This document shows positions 54,367 to 63,145 of a DNA stretch of 64,000 nucleotides, in pieces (the stretch's first letter is position 1; the number at the start of each line of letters is the position of its first letter). The stretch is taken from NCBI RefSeq assembly GCF_900104535.1, contig NZ_LT629710.1, positions 1,364,001 through 1,428,000 on the forward strand, read 5' to 3'. A program made the translations under genes and the position numbers. The DNA is from Nakamurella panacisegetis (GTDB lineage Bacteria > Actinomycetota > Actinomycetes > Mycobacteriales > Nakamurellaceae). The notes beneath the pieces were generated by a model. It saw nothing but the letters and a program-made list of their open reading frames with translations, was not told the DNA's origin and did not search any database.

Positions 54367-55475
54367 CAGCCGCGGTACCCTCCGGACGCCTGCCACGACT
54401 TCAGGACCACCGAGACGTCCTCGCGCGCTTCGGTTTCCAGGGCGGTGTCGAGGGCTGCGGTCATCACGTCGGCCAGCACGACCCTGGCCCGGCGGCGGCC
54501 CGACTCGATCGCCGCCTCGACCATGGCCAGGCTGTACACGTTCTCGTGCACCTCGCCCATCGGAGTCTCGCCGGTGCGCAGGGCGTGGACAAACTCCCGC
54601 AACGACCCGTCGATGCCGTCGCCGAGCGGGCGGGCACCGGCGATGGGCTGGGTGGATCCGAGCGCCTCCACCTCCGGGGCCTGGTCGCCGTTCCAGAGCG
54701 CGCTGCCGTGCTCGCCGCTGGCTCGCCATGAGCCGTTCCACGAGGTTTCCAGGCCGGGACTGCACCAGCTGCCGGTGAAGACATACCGGGCGCCGCCGGC
54801 CATCTCGAAGATCGCCGTGCAGCCGGCGTCTCCGCGGTACCAGCTCCAGGACGGGTTGTACTCCTCGCAGTACACCGAGATCGGGTCGCCGCCGAGCAGG
54901 TATCGAGCCGAATCCAGTTGGTGGACTGCCATGTCGAGCAGGAGCGGGTGATCCATCTCGTCACGGAATCCGCCGAAATGCGGGGCCTTGAAGAATTCCG
55001 TGGTCAGCACGCCGGCCGGCCCGATCGCGGCGATCTGCTCCTTGAACTCCCAGAGCTGGTCGTTGTACCGCCGCGACTGGCTGACCATGAACAGCTCACC
55101 GGTGATCTCGGACGCTGCGGCCAGGGAAAGACCCTGGGCCACAGTGGAAGCCACCGGCTTCTCGCCCAGCACCGGCAGGCCGGCGAACAGCGACGCCGTG
55201 GTGACCGGGTGGTGCGCGACGGGGACGGTGACGTCGATGACGGCCTGTCCCCCGCTGATCGCCGCCACCGCCACCGCGTCCGCACCGACCGTCACGCGGC
55301 GGTCCAGCCCGTCGGCGATCGCCTGCGCCGCAGCGACATTCAGGTCGACCAGCCCGACCAGCTCCACCTCGGGGCAGCCCTCGATCGCCCGCAGCCAGGC
55401 CTGGCCCATGCCGCCGACCCCGACCAGGACGACCTTCAGGGGCTGGCCGTCATCGGGAATGGTTCTGAAGTTCAT
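54366..55475 (-). CDS. Gfo/Idh/MocA-family oxidoreductase
   Basis: 369 aa. The NAD(P) loop VVLVGVGGMGQAWLRAI is followed by the family motif GEKPVAST (Lys catalytic) and HQLDSARYLLGGDP. Such enzymes oxidise sugars, often at C3 (as ThuB on trehalose). With ThuA and the GH31 enzyme alongside, it may make a 3-keto-glycoside from the imported sugar; that is inference from context. GAGG 5 nt before the ATG supports the start. A 137-nt gap with a large inverted repeat separates it from thuA upstream. Confidence 0.88.
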   Translation of the reverse strand: MNFRTIPDDGQPLKVVLVGVGGMGQAWLRAIEGCPEVELVGLVDLNVAAAQAIADGLDRRVTVGADAVAVAAISGGQAVIDVTVPVAHHPVTTASLFAGLPVLGEKPVASTVAQGLSLAAASEITGELFMVSQSRRYNDQLWEFKEQIAAIGPAGVLTTEFFKAPHFGGFRDEMDHPLLLDMAVHQLDSARYLLGGDPISVYCEEYNPSWSWYRGDAGCTAIFEMAGGARYVFTGSWCSPGLETSWNGSWRASGEHGSALWNGDQAPEVEALGSTQPIAGARPLGDGIDGSLREFVHALRTGETPMGEVHENVYSLAMVEAAIESGRRRARVVLADVMTAALDTALETEAREDVSVVLKSWQASGGYRG

Positions 55476-55517
55476 GAATTCCTCACTTGGTGGCGTCACA
55501 GCGGCGACGGTGGACGG

Positions 55518-55595
55518 CATAGATCAACTTCGTGGGCTTGGGACTCGAGTGACGGAAGTGGTCACTTTCATCCATGCCTGCGAAGTTGATCCATG
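55518..55595 (-). repeat. Inverted repeat within the sugar operon
   Basis: GATCAACTTCG (55522-55532) and its complement (55581-55591) form a perfect 11-bp pair; the match extends to about 21 nt each (55518-55538 with 55575-55595, 18 matching). Inside is AGTGAC/GTCACT and an ACTCGAGT palindrome. It is located between the ThuA and Gfo/Idh genes and could be an attenuator, RNA-processing site or operator. Confidence 0.65.
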
Positions 55596-55612
55596 CCGGG
55601 GTACGGGTCGGG

Positions 55613-56413
55613 TCAGGCGGGGACCGGGGCGTCCGCGTCGTCGTCGTGGGCCTCGATCGGGCCGCGGTAGTCCTGGCCGTTGTAGAAATCGTCGGTGTCG
55701 TACCGCAGCAGGGTCGGGGCGGACCGCTCGGGACGGACGGTGCGGGCCCACTGCACGCCGTTGGAGATCACCCGACGTACGTCCTTGTGGAAGTAGACCG
55801 GGAAGTCCTGGTCTCCGGGCGAGAAGTAGAAGATCTTGCCGAAGCCACGCTTGAAGGTGCAGCCGCTGCGGAACACCTCACCCCCGGTGAAGCCACTGAT
55901 GAAGATCAGTTCGTCGGGCACCGGGATGTCGAAGAACTCGCCGTACATCTCCTGTTCCTCGATGATGATCGGGTTCGGCACGCCCTGTGCGATCGGGTGG
56001 GTCGGGTCGACCGTCCACACAAGCTCGCGGTCGTGCTCGCTGCGCCAGCGCAGCGTGCAGCTGGTGCCCATCAGCTTGCCGAAGATCTTCGACCAGTGCC
56101 CGGAATGCAGCACCACCAGTCCCATGCCGGCCAGCACGTGACGGTGCACCCGCTCCACCACGGCGTCGTCGACCTCACCGTGGGCGGCGTGTCCCCACCA
56201 GGTCAGGACGTCGGTGTCGGCCAGCACCTCCTCGGTGAGACCGTGCTCCGGGTCGTCGAACACGGCGGTCCGGACGCGAGCGGTGTCACCGAGGTTCTCC
56301 CGGATCCCGTCGGCGATGGCTCCGTGCATGCCGGTCGGGTACCGCTCGGCGACGTGGGGTTCGACCTGCTCGTGGCGGTTCTCGCCCCAGACCAGGACTT
56401 TCAGCTGCTCCAT
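55613..56413 (-). CDS. ThuA-domain protein
   Basis: 266 aa, ThuA/class I glutamine-amidotransferase-like fold. Signatures seen: [11 protein letters not shown] at the start, [12 protein letters not shown] and [12 protein letters not shown] in the core, and GRIFYFSPG-type end ([18 protein letters not shown]). ThuA works with a Gfo/Idh dehydrogenase in rhizobial trehalose and disaccharide use; its chemistry is thought to involve 3-keto sugars. GAGGG before the ATG (56411-56413) sets the start; it is 20 nt after the MalG-type permease stop. Confidence 0.88.
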   Translation of the reverse strand: MEQLKVLVWGENRHEQVEPHVAERYPTGMHGAIADGIRENLGDTARVRTAVFDDPEHGLTEEVLADTDVLTWWGHAAHGEVDDAVVERVHRHVLAGMGLVVLHSGHWSKIFGKLMGTSCTLRWRSEHDRELVWTVDPTHPIAQGVPNPIIIEEQEMYGEFFDIPVPDELIFISGFTGGEVFRSGCTFKRGFGKIFYFSPGDQDFPVYFHKDVRRVISNGVQWARTVRPERSAPTLLRYDTDDFYNGQDYRGPIEAHDDDADAPVPA

Positions 56414-56433
56414 GGTTTTTCCCTCATCACAGA

Positions 56434-57294
56434 CTATTTGACGGCTCCGCCGGTGGCTCCGGCGGCGATGAACTTCTGGGCCAGCACCAGCAGGATGACG
56501 GCCGGGAGCGACGCCAGTACGGCGGTCGCCATCACCGAGCTCCAGTCCTGCACGTGTGCCCCGATGTACTGGAAGATTCCCAAAGTCACCGGTTGCACAC
56601 TGTCGCCGGTGGTCAGGGTCAAAGCGAACAGGAAGTCGCTCCAGGTGAACAGGAAGGTGAACAGGGCACCGGTGATGATCGCGTTGCGGCTGACCGGGAC
56701 AACGACCGAGATGAAGGCCCGGAAGTGCCCGGCTCCGTCCACCCGGGCCGCCTCGATGATCGGCTTGGGGATGGTCGTCATGTAGGCCCGCATGATCAGG
56801 ATCGCGAACGGGATGCCGGCACTGGAATCGGCCAGGATCAGCCCGCCGTAGGTGTTCAGGATGCCCAGGTCGTTGTAGGCGCTGTACAGCGCGTTGGCCA
56901 CGACGATGCCCGGGATCATCTGGCTGATCAGGATGCCGAACAGCACCAGGCTGGTGCCCCGCATCTTGAACTGGGCCAGCGCATAGGCCGCCGGCGTGGC
57001 GATGATCAGCGAGAAGATCACGCTGCCGATGGCGATCAGCAGGCTGGTCATCAGGTGGCGGCCCTGCTCGCTGATGGCCGTCCGGTATCCGGAGAAGTCC
57101 GGATGGGTCGGAAACCAGCTGGTGCTCAACGCGCCGCCGCCGGGCTGCAGCGACGCGTTGAGCATCCAGTACACGGGGAACAACATGATGCACAGGAAGA
57201 TCACTCCGAGGACCGTGTTGATCCACGAGCGACGCTGCCGACGGGAGGTGCCCTTGGTCGCCTTGACGGCCGCGGGGACGGTTGCCGTTGTCAT
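56434..57294 (-). CDS. Sugar ABC transporter permease, MalG type
   Basis: 286 aa with six membrane helices. The EAA loop [22 protein letters not shown] docks to the ATPase. Paired with the MalF-type permease upstream (13-nt gap), it forms the importer's membrane channel. The ATG at 57294 has GGGATTCGGAA upstream. Confidence 0.95.
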   Translation of the reverse strand: MTTATVPAAVKATKGTSRRQRRSWINTVLGVIFLCIMLFPVYWMLNASLQPGGGALSTSWFPTHPDFSGYRTAISEQGRHLMTSLLIAIGSVIFSLIIATPAAYALAQFKMRGTSLVLFGILISQMIPGIVVANALYSAYNDLGILNTYGGLILADSSAGIPFAILIMRAYMTTIPKPIIEAARVDGAGHFRAFISVVVPVSRNAIITGALFTFLFTWSDFLFALTLTTGDSVQPVTLGIFQYIGAHVQDWSSVMATAVLASLPAVILLVLAQKFIAAGATGGAVK

Positions 57295-57307
57295 TTCCGA
57301 ATCCCCT

Positions 57308-58264
57308 CTACTCGTCGACCGCGCGCCGGGTGGCCCGCAGGTAGAACACGGCGAACACCAACGAGATGACGATCAGGATGTTGCCGAGCGCCGCTCCCTG
57401 ACCGAATTCGAACTGCCCGAAGGACAGTGCGTACGACTCGGTGGCGATGGTCTGGGTGGCGTTGGCCGGGCCGCCGTTGGTCAGCCCGAGGATGATGTCC
57501 AGCACCTTGATCGTATAGACCACGCCGAGCACCAGCACGACGCTGACCACCGGCCGCAGCAGCGGCCAGGTGATGTTACGGAAGGCCTTCCAACCCGTTG
57601 CGCCGTCGAGGGAACCGGCTTCGTACAGGTCCTCCGGGATGTCCTGCAGACCTCCGTACAGGATGGTCACGTTGAACGGGATCCCGATCCAGACGTTGAC
57701 CACGATGACGGCCACCAAGGCGACCGAAGTGCTGGTCAACCACGGAACGCCGGTGGTGATGAGGCCGAGCGACTTCAGGAACTGGTTCAGGGCACCGCTG
57801 TCGGTGTCCAGGATCCACTTCCAGATGGCACTGGAGACGATCAACGGAAGCAGCCACGGCAGCAACAGCAGCGACCGCAGGATTCCCGAGAGCCGGAACC
57901 GGTTACGGAAGAAGACGGCCAGCGCCAGACCGATGACGAACTGGCCGGCGATCGAGCCGATGGTGAACAGTGCGGTGTTGCGCAGGGCTTGCGAGAAGAT
58001 GGGCATGCCCACCACCGTCGAATAGTTGCGGAACCCGACCCACGGGGCGAGCCCGGAGAAGAAGGTGCTCGACGTGTAGTCCTGGAAACTCATGGTGATG
58101 TTCTTGACCACGGGATACCCGAAGAACAACAACATGTAGACGATGGCCGGGGCGAGGAACAGCCACTGGAACAGGCGTTCCCGGTTGCCCCGCGGCCTGC
58201 GCCTGGTCCTGGAGCCTGTTGTCGGCACTCCTTTTCCCAACTTCTCTTCGGCGGTGGTGGACAT
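57308..58264 (-). CDS. Sugar ABC transporter permease, MalF type
   Basis: 318 aa with six membrane helices. A basic cytoplasmic N-terminus (RTRRRPRGNRERLFQW) precedes the first helix. The EAA loop is EDLYEAGSLDGATGWKAFRN. It pairs with the MalG-type permease 13 nt downstream, and its start is 6 nt after the binding-protein stop. No ATPase gene is in the operon; a shared MsiK-type ATPase elsewhere is expected. Confidence 0.95.
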   Translation of the reverse strand: MSTTAEEKLGKGVPTTGSRTRRRPRGNRERLFQWLFLAPAIVYMLLFFGYPVVKNITMSFQDYTSSTFFSGLAPWVGFRNYSTVVGMPIFSQALRNTALFTIGSIAGQFVIGLALAVFFRNRFRLSGILRSLLLLPWLLPLIVSSAIWKWILDTDSGALNQFLKSLGLITTGVPWLTSTSVALVAVIVVNVWIGIPFNVTILYGGLQDIPEDLYEAGSLDGATGWKAFRNITWPLLRPVVSVVLVLGVVYTIKVLDIILGLTNGGPANATQTIATESYALSFGQFEFGQGAALGNILIVISLVFAVFYLRATRRAVDE

Positions 58265-58270
58265 GATCGA

Positions 58271-59524
58271 TCAACCCACCGTCGAGGCGGCTGTCTTCAA
58301 CGCATCAGCCGGCGAAGCCTGCCCGGTCAGCGCCGACTGCACGGCCGTGTAAATCGCGGTGGCGGTCTTCGGCCAGGCATCGCCCAGGATGGCGGTACGA
58401 GCGCGCGCCGTGGCCACGGTCTTGGTGAACGCGGCCATGGCCGGCGCCTTCTTGAGGAATTCGGTCGACAGCGTCGTCTTCGACGGGACGGTGCCACGGG
58501 CGACGGCCATCGCGATCTGGTTGGCGTCGCTGTTCATGCAGGCGACGATCTTCGCGCCGTTCTTCTGGTTCTCGGTGTTGCCGGTGTTCGGGACGGTCCA
58601 CACCTCGCCGCCGAGCGGTGCCTGGGCGACCTGTCCGGCCTTGTTGACCGGGATCGACACGACACCGTAGTTGAGACCCTTGACGGCGTTGAGCGCCGGG
58701 AACTGCCACGGGCCGTTGATCATCATCGCGGCCTTGCCGGCGGCGAACTGGTTCTCGGCGTCGGCCTGGGTCCAGTTGAGCGCGCCCTTGGACAGGGAGC
58801 CGTCCTTCATCAGATCGACCCAGAACTGCAGGGCCTCGGCGACCTCCGGCGTGTTGATGTTCTTCTCGGATCCGCCGTTGGACCACATGAACGGCAGGAA
58901 GGTCCAACTGCCTTCGTAGGTGGCGTTGGCGTCCAGGGCGATGCCGTACTGGCTGCCGCTGGTGAGCTTCTTGGCGTCGGCGCGCAGGTCGGCCCAGGTG
59001 GTCGGGGGCGTGATTCCGGCCTTGGTGAAGACGTCCTTGTTGTAGAACAGCGCGATGGAGTTCACCGTCGGCGCCAGGCCGTAGATCTTGCCGTTGTACG
59101 TGCCGGCCTGCAGGATGCCGGGGGCGTAGCCGTCGGTGGAGATGCTGTAGTCCGACAGCGGGGTGAGGGCACCGGATTTCGCGATCTGCTGCATGTCCGG
59201 GTTGTCGAGCATCAGGACGTCGGGCAGGGTCTTGGAGGAGCTCTCCTGCAAGACCTTCTGGATCAAACCGCCGCCGGGAACGGCGTCCCGCACGACGGTG
59301 ATGTTGTTGGCCTTGCCGCAGGCGGTCAGCGTGTTGCCGATGACGACGTTGTCGTTGCCCTCGTTGTAGTAGTCCAGGACGTGGACGGTCGGGGTCCCGC
59401 CGCTGGAGGAGGCCGAACTCTTGCTGCCGCAGGCGGCCAGCGCCAGGGGCATGGCGACGATGAGTGCGGCGCTGAGCGCGGCCGTCCTCATCCCTGATGC
59501 GCGGTGGGCGCGAAGTGTCTTCAT
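58271..59524 (-). CDS. Sugar ABC transporter substrate-binding lipoprotein
   Basis: 417 aa of solute-binding family 1 (maltose/oligosaccharide type). The lipobox ends at Cys32 (LALAACGSK). Typical motifs are YGIALDANATYEGSWTFLPF, FAAGKAAMMINGPWQFPAL and GGEVWTVPNTGNTENQKNG. It binds a sugar, probably an alpha-glucoside or xyloside given the GH31 enzyme. It is the first gene of the operon; AAAAGGGA lies 9 nt upstream of the ATG, and the candidate LacI operator lies 69 nt upstream. Confidence 0.93.
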   Translation of the reverse strand: MKTLRAHRASGMRTAALSAALIVAMPLALAACGSKSSASSSGGTPTVHVLDYYNEGNDNVVIGNTLTACGKANNITVVRDAVPGGGLIQKVLQESSSKTLPDVLMLDNPDMQQIAKSGALTPLSDYSISTDGYAPGILQAGTYNGKIYGLAPTVNSIALFYNKDVFTKAGITPPTTWADLRADAKKLTSGSQYGIALDANATYEGSWTFLPFMWSNGGSEKNINTPEVAEALQFWVDLMKDGSLSKGALNWTQADAENQFAAGKAAMMINGPWQFPALNAVKGLNYGVVSIPVNKAGQVAQAPLGGEVWTVPNTGNTENQKNGAKIVACMNSDANQIAMAVARGTVPSKTTLSTEFLKKAPAMAAFTKTVATARARTAILGDAWPKTATAIYTAVQSALTGQASPADALKTAASTVG

Positions 59525-59592
59525 TACGGGGGTCCCTTTTCTCCTTTGATGGGGCCGTGACGGTCACGGACACCGCGTACTCGCAACGTGCG

Positions 59593-59606
59593 TCGATGCG
59601 CATCGA
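59593..59606. promoter_or_regulatory. Candidate LacI-family operator upstream of the binding-protein gene
   Basis: TCGATGCGCATCGA is a perfect 14-nt palindrome with the central CG typical of LacI sites. Further ATCGAT-bearing repeats follow to 59625. A near-identical copy lies ahead of lacI at 60799-60812. Confidence 0.7.
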
Positions 59607-59662
59607 TATTGCGCATCGATCGATATTGCCGGATGGCGCGGGCCGCGCCATCCGACCGGCAG

Positions 59663-60697
59663 TTAGTGAATTGCGCGACGCCCGTGGGACGGAGGGCGGT
59701 TGGTGCTGGCCCGTCGGGCCAGTGACACCGGAACGAGATCGACCTGTCCGGTGATGGCGCCGTCTTTGTTCAGCATGCGGAAGAGCGCGTCCATGGCGCG
59801 GCGCGTCACCTCGGTGACCTGTTGCTGCACAGTGGTCATCGGCACCCGTAGTCGCTCGGCGAGCGCGTCCGGGCACAGGCCGATCACGGCCACGTCGGAG
59901 CCAGGGACCAGCCCGTGCTCGAGCAGCACGGCCGTCACCGGGTCGGGCGAATCCGAATGCTGCAGGATCAACCCGGTGACCGGCGGTGACATCTTCATCA
60001 TGGTGTTGATGGCCCGCGACACATCGGAGTGATTCGCCTCCATGTTGACCGTCCGGATGTTCAGACCCCGGCGCGCCGCCGCGGCCGCGATCCCGCGACG
60101 GAACCGAACGGAAAAATTGGCCCGTCCCTTCGTGCTGTCGGGATCGATACCCAGCAAACCGATCTCGGTGTGTCCGAGATCGGCCAACTCGTCGACGCAA
60201 ACCTGGCCGGCGCCCTCGAAATCGAAGTCGACGCAGTACAGACCGTCACTGTCGTCGGGGACCCCGATCAACACGACCGGAGCTCCGAGGGATCGGGCGA
60301 CGGCGAGGCGATCGTCCTGCGACCCGACTTCCATCAGGATCAGGGCATCGCACAAGGCCCGCCCGACCAGCCGACGCAGGCCAGCCGGACCTTCGTCCGC
60401 CGTCACCAGCAGGATGTCGTAGTCGTGGGCCCTGGCCCCCGCCGCGATTCCGGCCATGAACTCGGAGATGACCGACATGTCCATGTTCGCCCGGAACGGC
60501 AGCACCAGCCCGATGACGTTCGTCTTGCTGCTGGCCAGCGCCTGGGCGCCCGAATTGGGATGGTAACCCAATTCCTCGATGACCTGCTCGACCCGTCGGC
60601 GCGTTTCCGGCGAAATGGACCGCTTCCCGCTCATCACATAGGAGACAGTGCTCTGCGAGACGCCGGCCGCGCGCGCCACATCTTCACTGGTCGGCAC
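59663..60697 (-). CDS. LacI-family transcriptional regulator of the sugar operon
   Basis: 344 aa. The N-terminal helix-turn-helix TSEDVARAAGVSQSTVSYVM is followed by the hinge (NSGAQALASSKTNVIGLVLP) and a periplasmic-binding-like sensor domain that would bind a sugar. It lies directly upstream of the sugar operon on the same strand, 138 nt from the binding-protein gene. The GTG start (60695-60697) has GAGGAGG upstream. Copies of one palindrome ahead of both genes suggest it represses the operon and itself. Confidence 0.93.
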   Translation of the reverse strand: MPTSEDVARAAGVSQSTVSYVMSGKRSISPETRRRVEQVIEELGYHPNSGAQALASSKTNVIGLVLPFRANMDMSVISEFMAGIAAGARAHDYDILLVTADEGPAGLRRLVGRALCDALILMEVGSQDDRLAVARSLGAPVVLIGVPDDSDGLYCVDFDFEGAGQVCVDELADLGHTEIGLLGIDPDSTKGRANFSVRFRRGIAAAAARRGLNIRTVNMEANHSDVSRAINTMMKMSPPVTGLILQHSDSPDPVTAVLLEHGLVPGSDVAVIGLCPDALAERLRVPMTTVQQQVTEVTRRAMDALFRMLNKDGAITGQVDLVPVSLARRASTNRPPSHGRRAIH

Positions 60698-60798
60698 AGC
60701 CGGTCACCTCCTCGTGTCCGTTCGTCCATCTTCACCTGCAAGCCGATCACGCAACCCGACCGATTTGACCCGATGTCCGCTGGACCCGGGGCAAGTTA

Positions 60799-60812
60799 TC
60801 GATGCGCTTCGA
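60799..60812. promoter_or_regulatory. Second LacI-family operator, upstream of lacI
   Basis: TCGATGCGCTTCGA differs by one base from the palindrome at 59593-59606. It lies about 100 nt before the lacI start. Confidence 0.65.
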
Positions 60813-61061
60813 CGGGTTTGAGTATTGAGTGAACTAAAGCTTCGAGTCAAGGCCAACAGATAACGAACAGGTCACGATCTGCGACGCGGGTCACAGGGAC
60901 GTCACGTCGAGACCGGCGTCCTCGTCCGACGCCGATCGTTCCCGCAGGCCGGGCGGCCGATGGGTCGGCCACCGGAGCGGCGCGGAGCCCGATGCCCTCG
61001 GTCGGCCGGGAGCCGGTCCGTCGGTCGCGACCTCCCACTGGCCTTGTCCGGCGCACATCCC
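60813..61061. other. Gap between divergent lacI and amino-acid ABC ATPase genes
   Basis: Together with 60698-60798 this is a 376-nt gene-free gap. Besides the operator above and the -10 box at 61062 I see nothing in it. 60815-60870 is less G/C-rich than the rest, consistent with a promoter. Confidence 0.5.
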
Positions 61062-61067
61062 TAGTCT
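61062..61067 (+). promoter_or_regulatory. -10 box (TAGTCT) of leaderless ABC ATPase gene
   Basis: TAGTCT lies 6 nt before the ATG at 61074; no ribosome site is present. Confidence 0.5.
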
Positions 61068-61073
61068 CAGCCC

Positions 61074-61856
61074 ATGACCGCTGCCCCTCTCCCCGATCGG
61101 GCCGGATCATCGGACGACACTGGCGCCCTCCTGCAGATCCGCCACCTCCGGAAGCTGTTCGATTCGTTCGTCGCCCTGGATGACGTCAGCCTCGACGTCA
61201 GCCGGGGCGAGGTGGTCGTCGTACTCGGCCCCTCTGGTTCGGGCAAGTCGACGCTGTGCCGCTGCATCAACCGGATGGAGAAGCCGACCTCCGGCTCGAT
61301 CCGGATCGACGGCGTCGAAGTCCCCCAGGAGGGCAGGGCCCTCGCCCAGTTGCGGACCGACGTCGGCATGGTCTTCCAGTCGTTCAACCTGTTCCGGCAT
61401 CTGTCGGTGCTGGACAACGTGATGCTCGGCCCCGTCCGCGTCCGAGGATTGACCACGACGGACGCGCGCCGGGAAGCGATGGACCTGCTCGATCGGGTCG
61501 GCATCGGCTCCAAGGCGGACGGCATGCCGGCCGAGCTCTCCGGTGGCCAGCAGCAAAGAGTCGCCATCGCAAGGTCTTTGGCCATGCACCCGAAGATCAT
61601 GCTGTTCGACGAGCCGACCAGCGCCCTCGATCCGGAGATGGTCTCGGGCGTGCTGGACGTCATGGTGGAGCTGGCCGCCGACGGCATGACGATGCTGGTC
61701 GTCACCCACGAGATGGGGTTCGCCCGCAAGGCAGCCGACCGTGTCGTCTTCATGGACGCGGGCAACATCGCCGAGATCGCCACCCCCGACGATTTCTTCG
61801 ACCACCCGAGCACCGAGAGGGCTCGGGACTTCCTCTCGAAGATCCTGGCCCACTGA
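61074..61856 (+). CDS. Orphan amino-acid ABC transporter ATP-binding protein
   Basis: 260 aa GlnQ-type ATPase. Walker A is GPSGSGKST, signature [15 protein letters not shown], Walker [13 protein letters not shown] and the switch His in VVTHEMGF. No permease or binding-protein gene is adjacent, so it either serves a transporter encoded elsewhere or is a paralogous spare of the ATPase at 42101. The ATG is set by a TAGTCT box 6 nt before it. Confidence 0.93.
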   Translation: MTAAPLPDRAGSSDDTGALLQIRHLRKLFDSFVALDDVSLDVSRGEVVVVLGPSGSGKSTLCRCINRMEKPTSGSIRIDGVEVPQEGRALAQLRTDVGMVFQSFNLFRHLSVLDNVMLGPVRVRGLTTTDARREAMDLLDRVGIGSKADGMPAELSGGQQQRVAIARSLAMHPKIMLFDEPTSALDPEMVSGVLDVMVELAADGMTMLVVTHEMGFARKAADRVVFMDAGNIAEIATPDDFFDHPSTERARDFLSKILAH

Positions 61857-61929
61857 GGCGCGGGGCCCCGGTCGACCCGTCGGCCGATCCATGCCACCGG
61901 ACCTGACATCCGGGACGCGCCCGTTGCGC

Positions 61930-61935
61930 GATAAT
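61930..61935 (+). promoter_or_regulatory. -10 box (GATAAT) of leaderless MFS gene
   Basis: GATAAT lies 7 nt before the GTG at 61943; the CCTCCT in between runs in the wrong sense for a ribosome site. Confidence 0.5.
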
Positions 61936-61942
61936 CCTCCTG

Positions 61943-63142
61943 GTGCATGCCTCTCGCGGAACCTCCAAGGCCCTGCTGCTCTCCGCGGTCGTCGTACTAG
62001 CCCTGAACCTGCGGCTGTCGGTCAACGCGCTGGGCACGCTGCTTCCGGAGATCCGGGTCGATCTGCACGTGTCGGCCGGCGCTGCCGGTCTGTTGCTGGC
62101 CCTGCCCCCGCTGGTCTTCGCGTTCGCCGGGATCGTGACGCCGATGGTGGCGGCCCGGGTGGGCAATCACCGGTTGGTGGTCATGGCCCTGTTGATCTCC
62201 GGCGCCGGTCAGATCCTCCGGGCCCTCGGCCCGGGGGTGATCTCCCTCTTCCTGGGCACCCTGATCGCGCTGGTCGGCCTGGCCATCGGCAACGTCCTGA
62301 TGCCCGGCCTGATCCGGCAGCACTTCCCACAGCAGATCACCACCATCACATCGGTCTACGTGACCATGCTGTCGCTGGGCGCCACCGTGTCCTCCGGTCT
62401 GAGCATTCCGGTCGAACACGCACTGCACGGCACCTGGCGGGCGCCGCTGCTGGTGTGGGCGGCGATCGCCGTCATCGCGCTGTTGCCCTGGCTGGCCGTC
62501 GCTTTCGGATCGCGCCGCACCGCCCGGTCCCGCCGCCACTCCTCGGTTCCGTTACGCGCGTTGATCCGGTCGCCGCTGGCCTGGGCCATGGCCATCATGT
62601 TCGGTGTGCAGTCGGCCCACATTTACGTAGTCATCGGCTGGTTGGGGCAGGTGCTGTTGGACGCGGGGGTCGGCGAAGTCAAGATGGGGGCGCTGCTGTC
62701 CATGGCGCCGGCCATCGGCATCGCCATGTCGCTGGCCGTCCCGGTGCTCCTTCGGCGGCAACGGCTGGCGCTGCCGCTGATCCTGCTGCTCTCCGCGTGC
62801 TATCTGGTCGGATATCTCGGTCTGATGCTGGCCCCGGTCAGCGGGGCCTGGGTGTGGATGTTCTTCATGGGCGTCGGCGGCGGCACCTTCCCGGTGGTGC
62901 TCACCCTGGTCGCATTGCGCGCCTTCACCGCGGACGGCGTCATCGCCTTGTCCGCCTTCACCCAGTGCGTCGGCTACCTGATCGGAGCGTTGGCGCCGGT
63001 GGCCTTCGGGTTGGTCCACGACGTCGGCCACAGCTGGACGCCATCGCTGATCCTGATGATGGTCCTGCTGCTGCCGATGGCCGCGGTCGGGTCCCGACTT
63101 GCACGGCCACGGTACCTGGAGGACGAGATCCCCACCGTTTGA
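61943..63142 (+). CDS. MFS transporter, CynX/NimT type
   Basis: 399 aa with 12 membrane helices. The first loop is LNLRLSVNALGTLLPEIRVDL and the second half has VGGGTFPVVLTLVALRAFTADGVIALSAFTQCVG cut by helix ends; these match CynX-type carriers (cyanate, 2-nitroimidazole and related exporters). The substrate is unknown. The GTG start is set by GATAAT 7 nt before it. It ends 3 nt before the convergent ankyrin gene. Confidence 0.88.
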   Translation: MHASRGTSKALLLSAVVVLALNLRLSVNALGTLLPEIRVDLHVSAGAAGLLLALPPLVFAFAGIVTPMVAARVGNHRLVVMALLISGAGQILRALGPGVISLFLGTLIALVGLAIGNVLMPGLIRQHFPQQITTITSVYVTMLSLGATVSSGLSIPVEHALHGTWRAPLLVWAAIAVIALLPWLAVAFGSRRTARSRRHSSVPLRALIRSPLAWAMAIMFGVQSAHIYVVIGWLGQVLLDAGVGEVKMGALLSMAPAIGIAMSLAVPVLLRRQRLALPLILLLSACYLVGYLGLMLAPVSGAWVWMFFMGVGGGTFPVVLTLVALRAFTADGVIALSAFTQCVGYLIGALAPVAFGLVHDVGHSWTPSLILMMVLLLPMAAVGSRLARPRYLEDEIPTV

Positions 63143-63145
63143 GCC

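Noticed and set aside
56996-59497. 833-codon plus-strand frame
   Set aside because: Antisense to the sugar importer genes, with composition typical of a shadow frame and no family motif.
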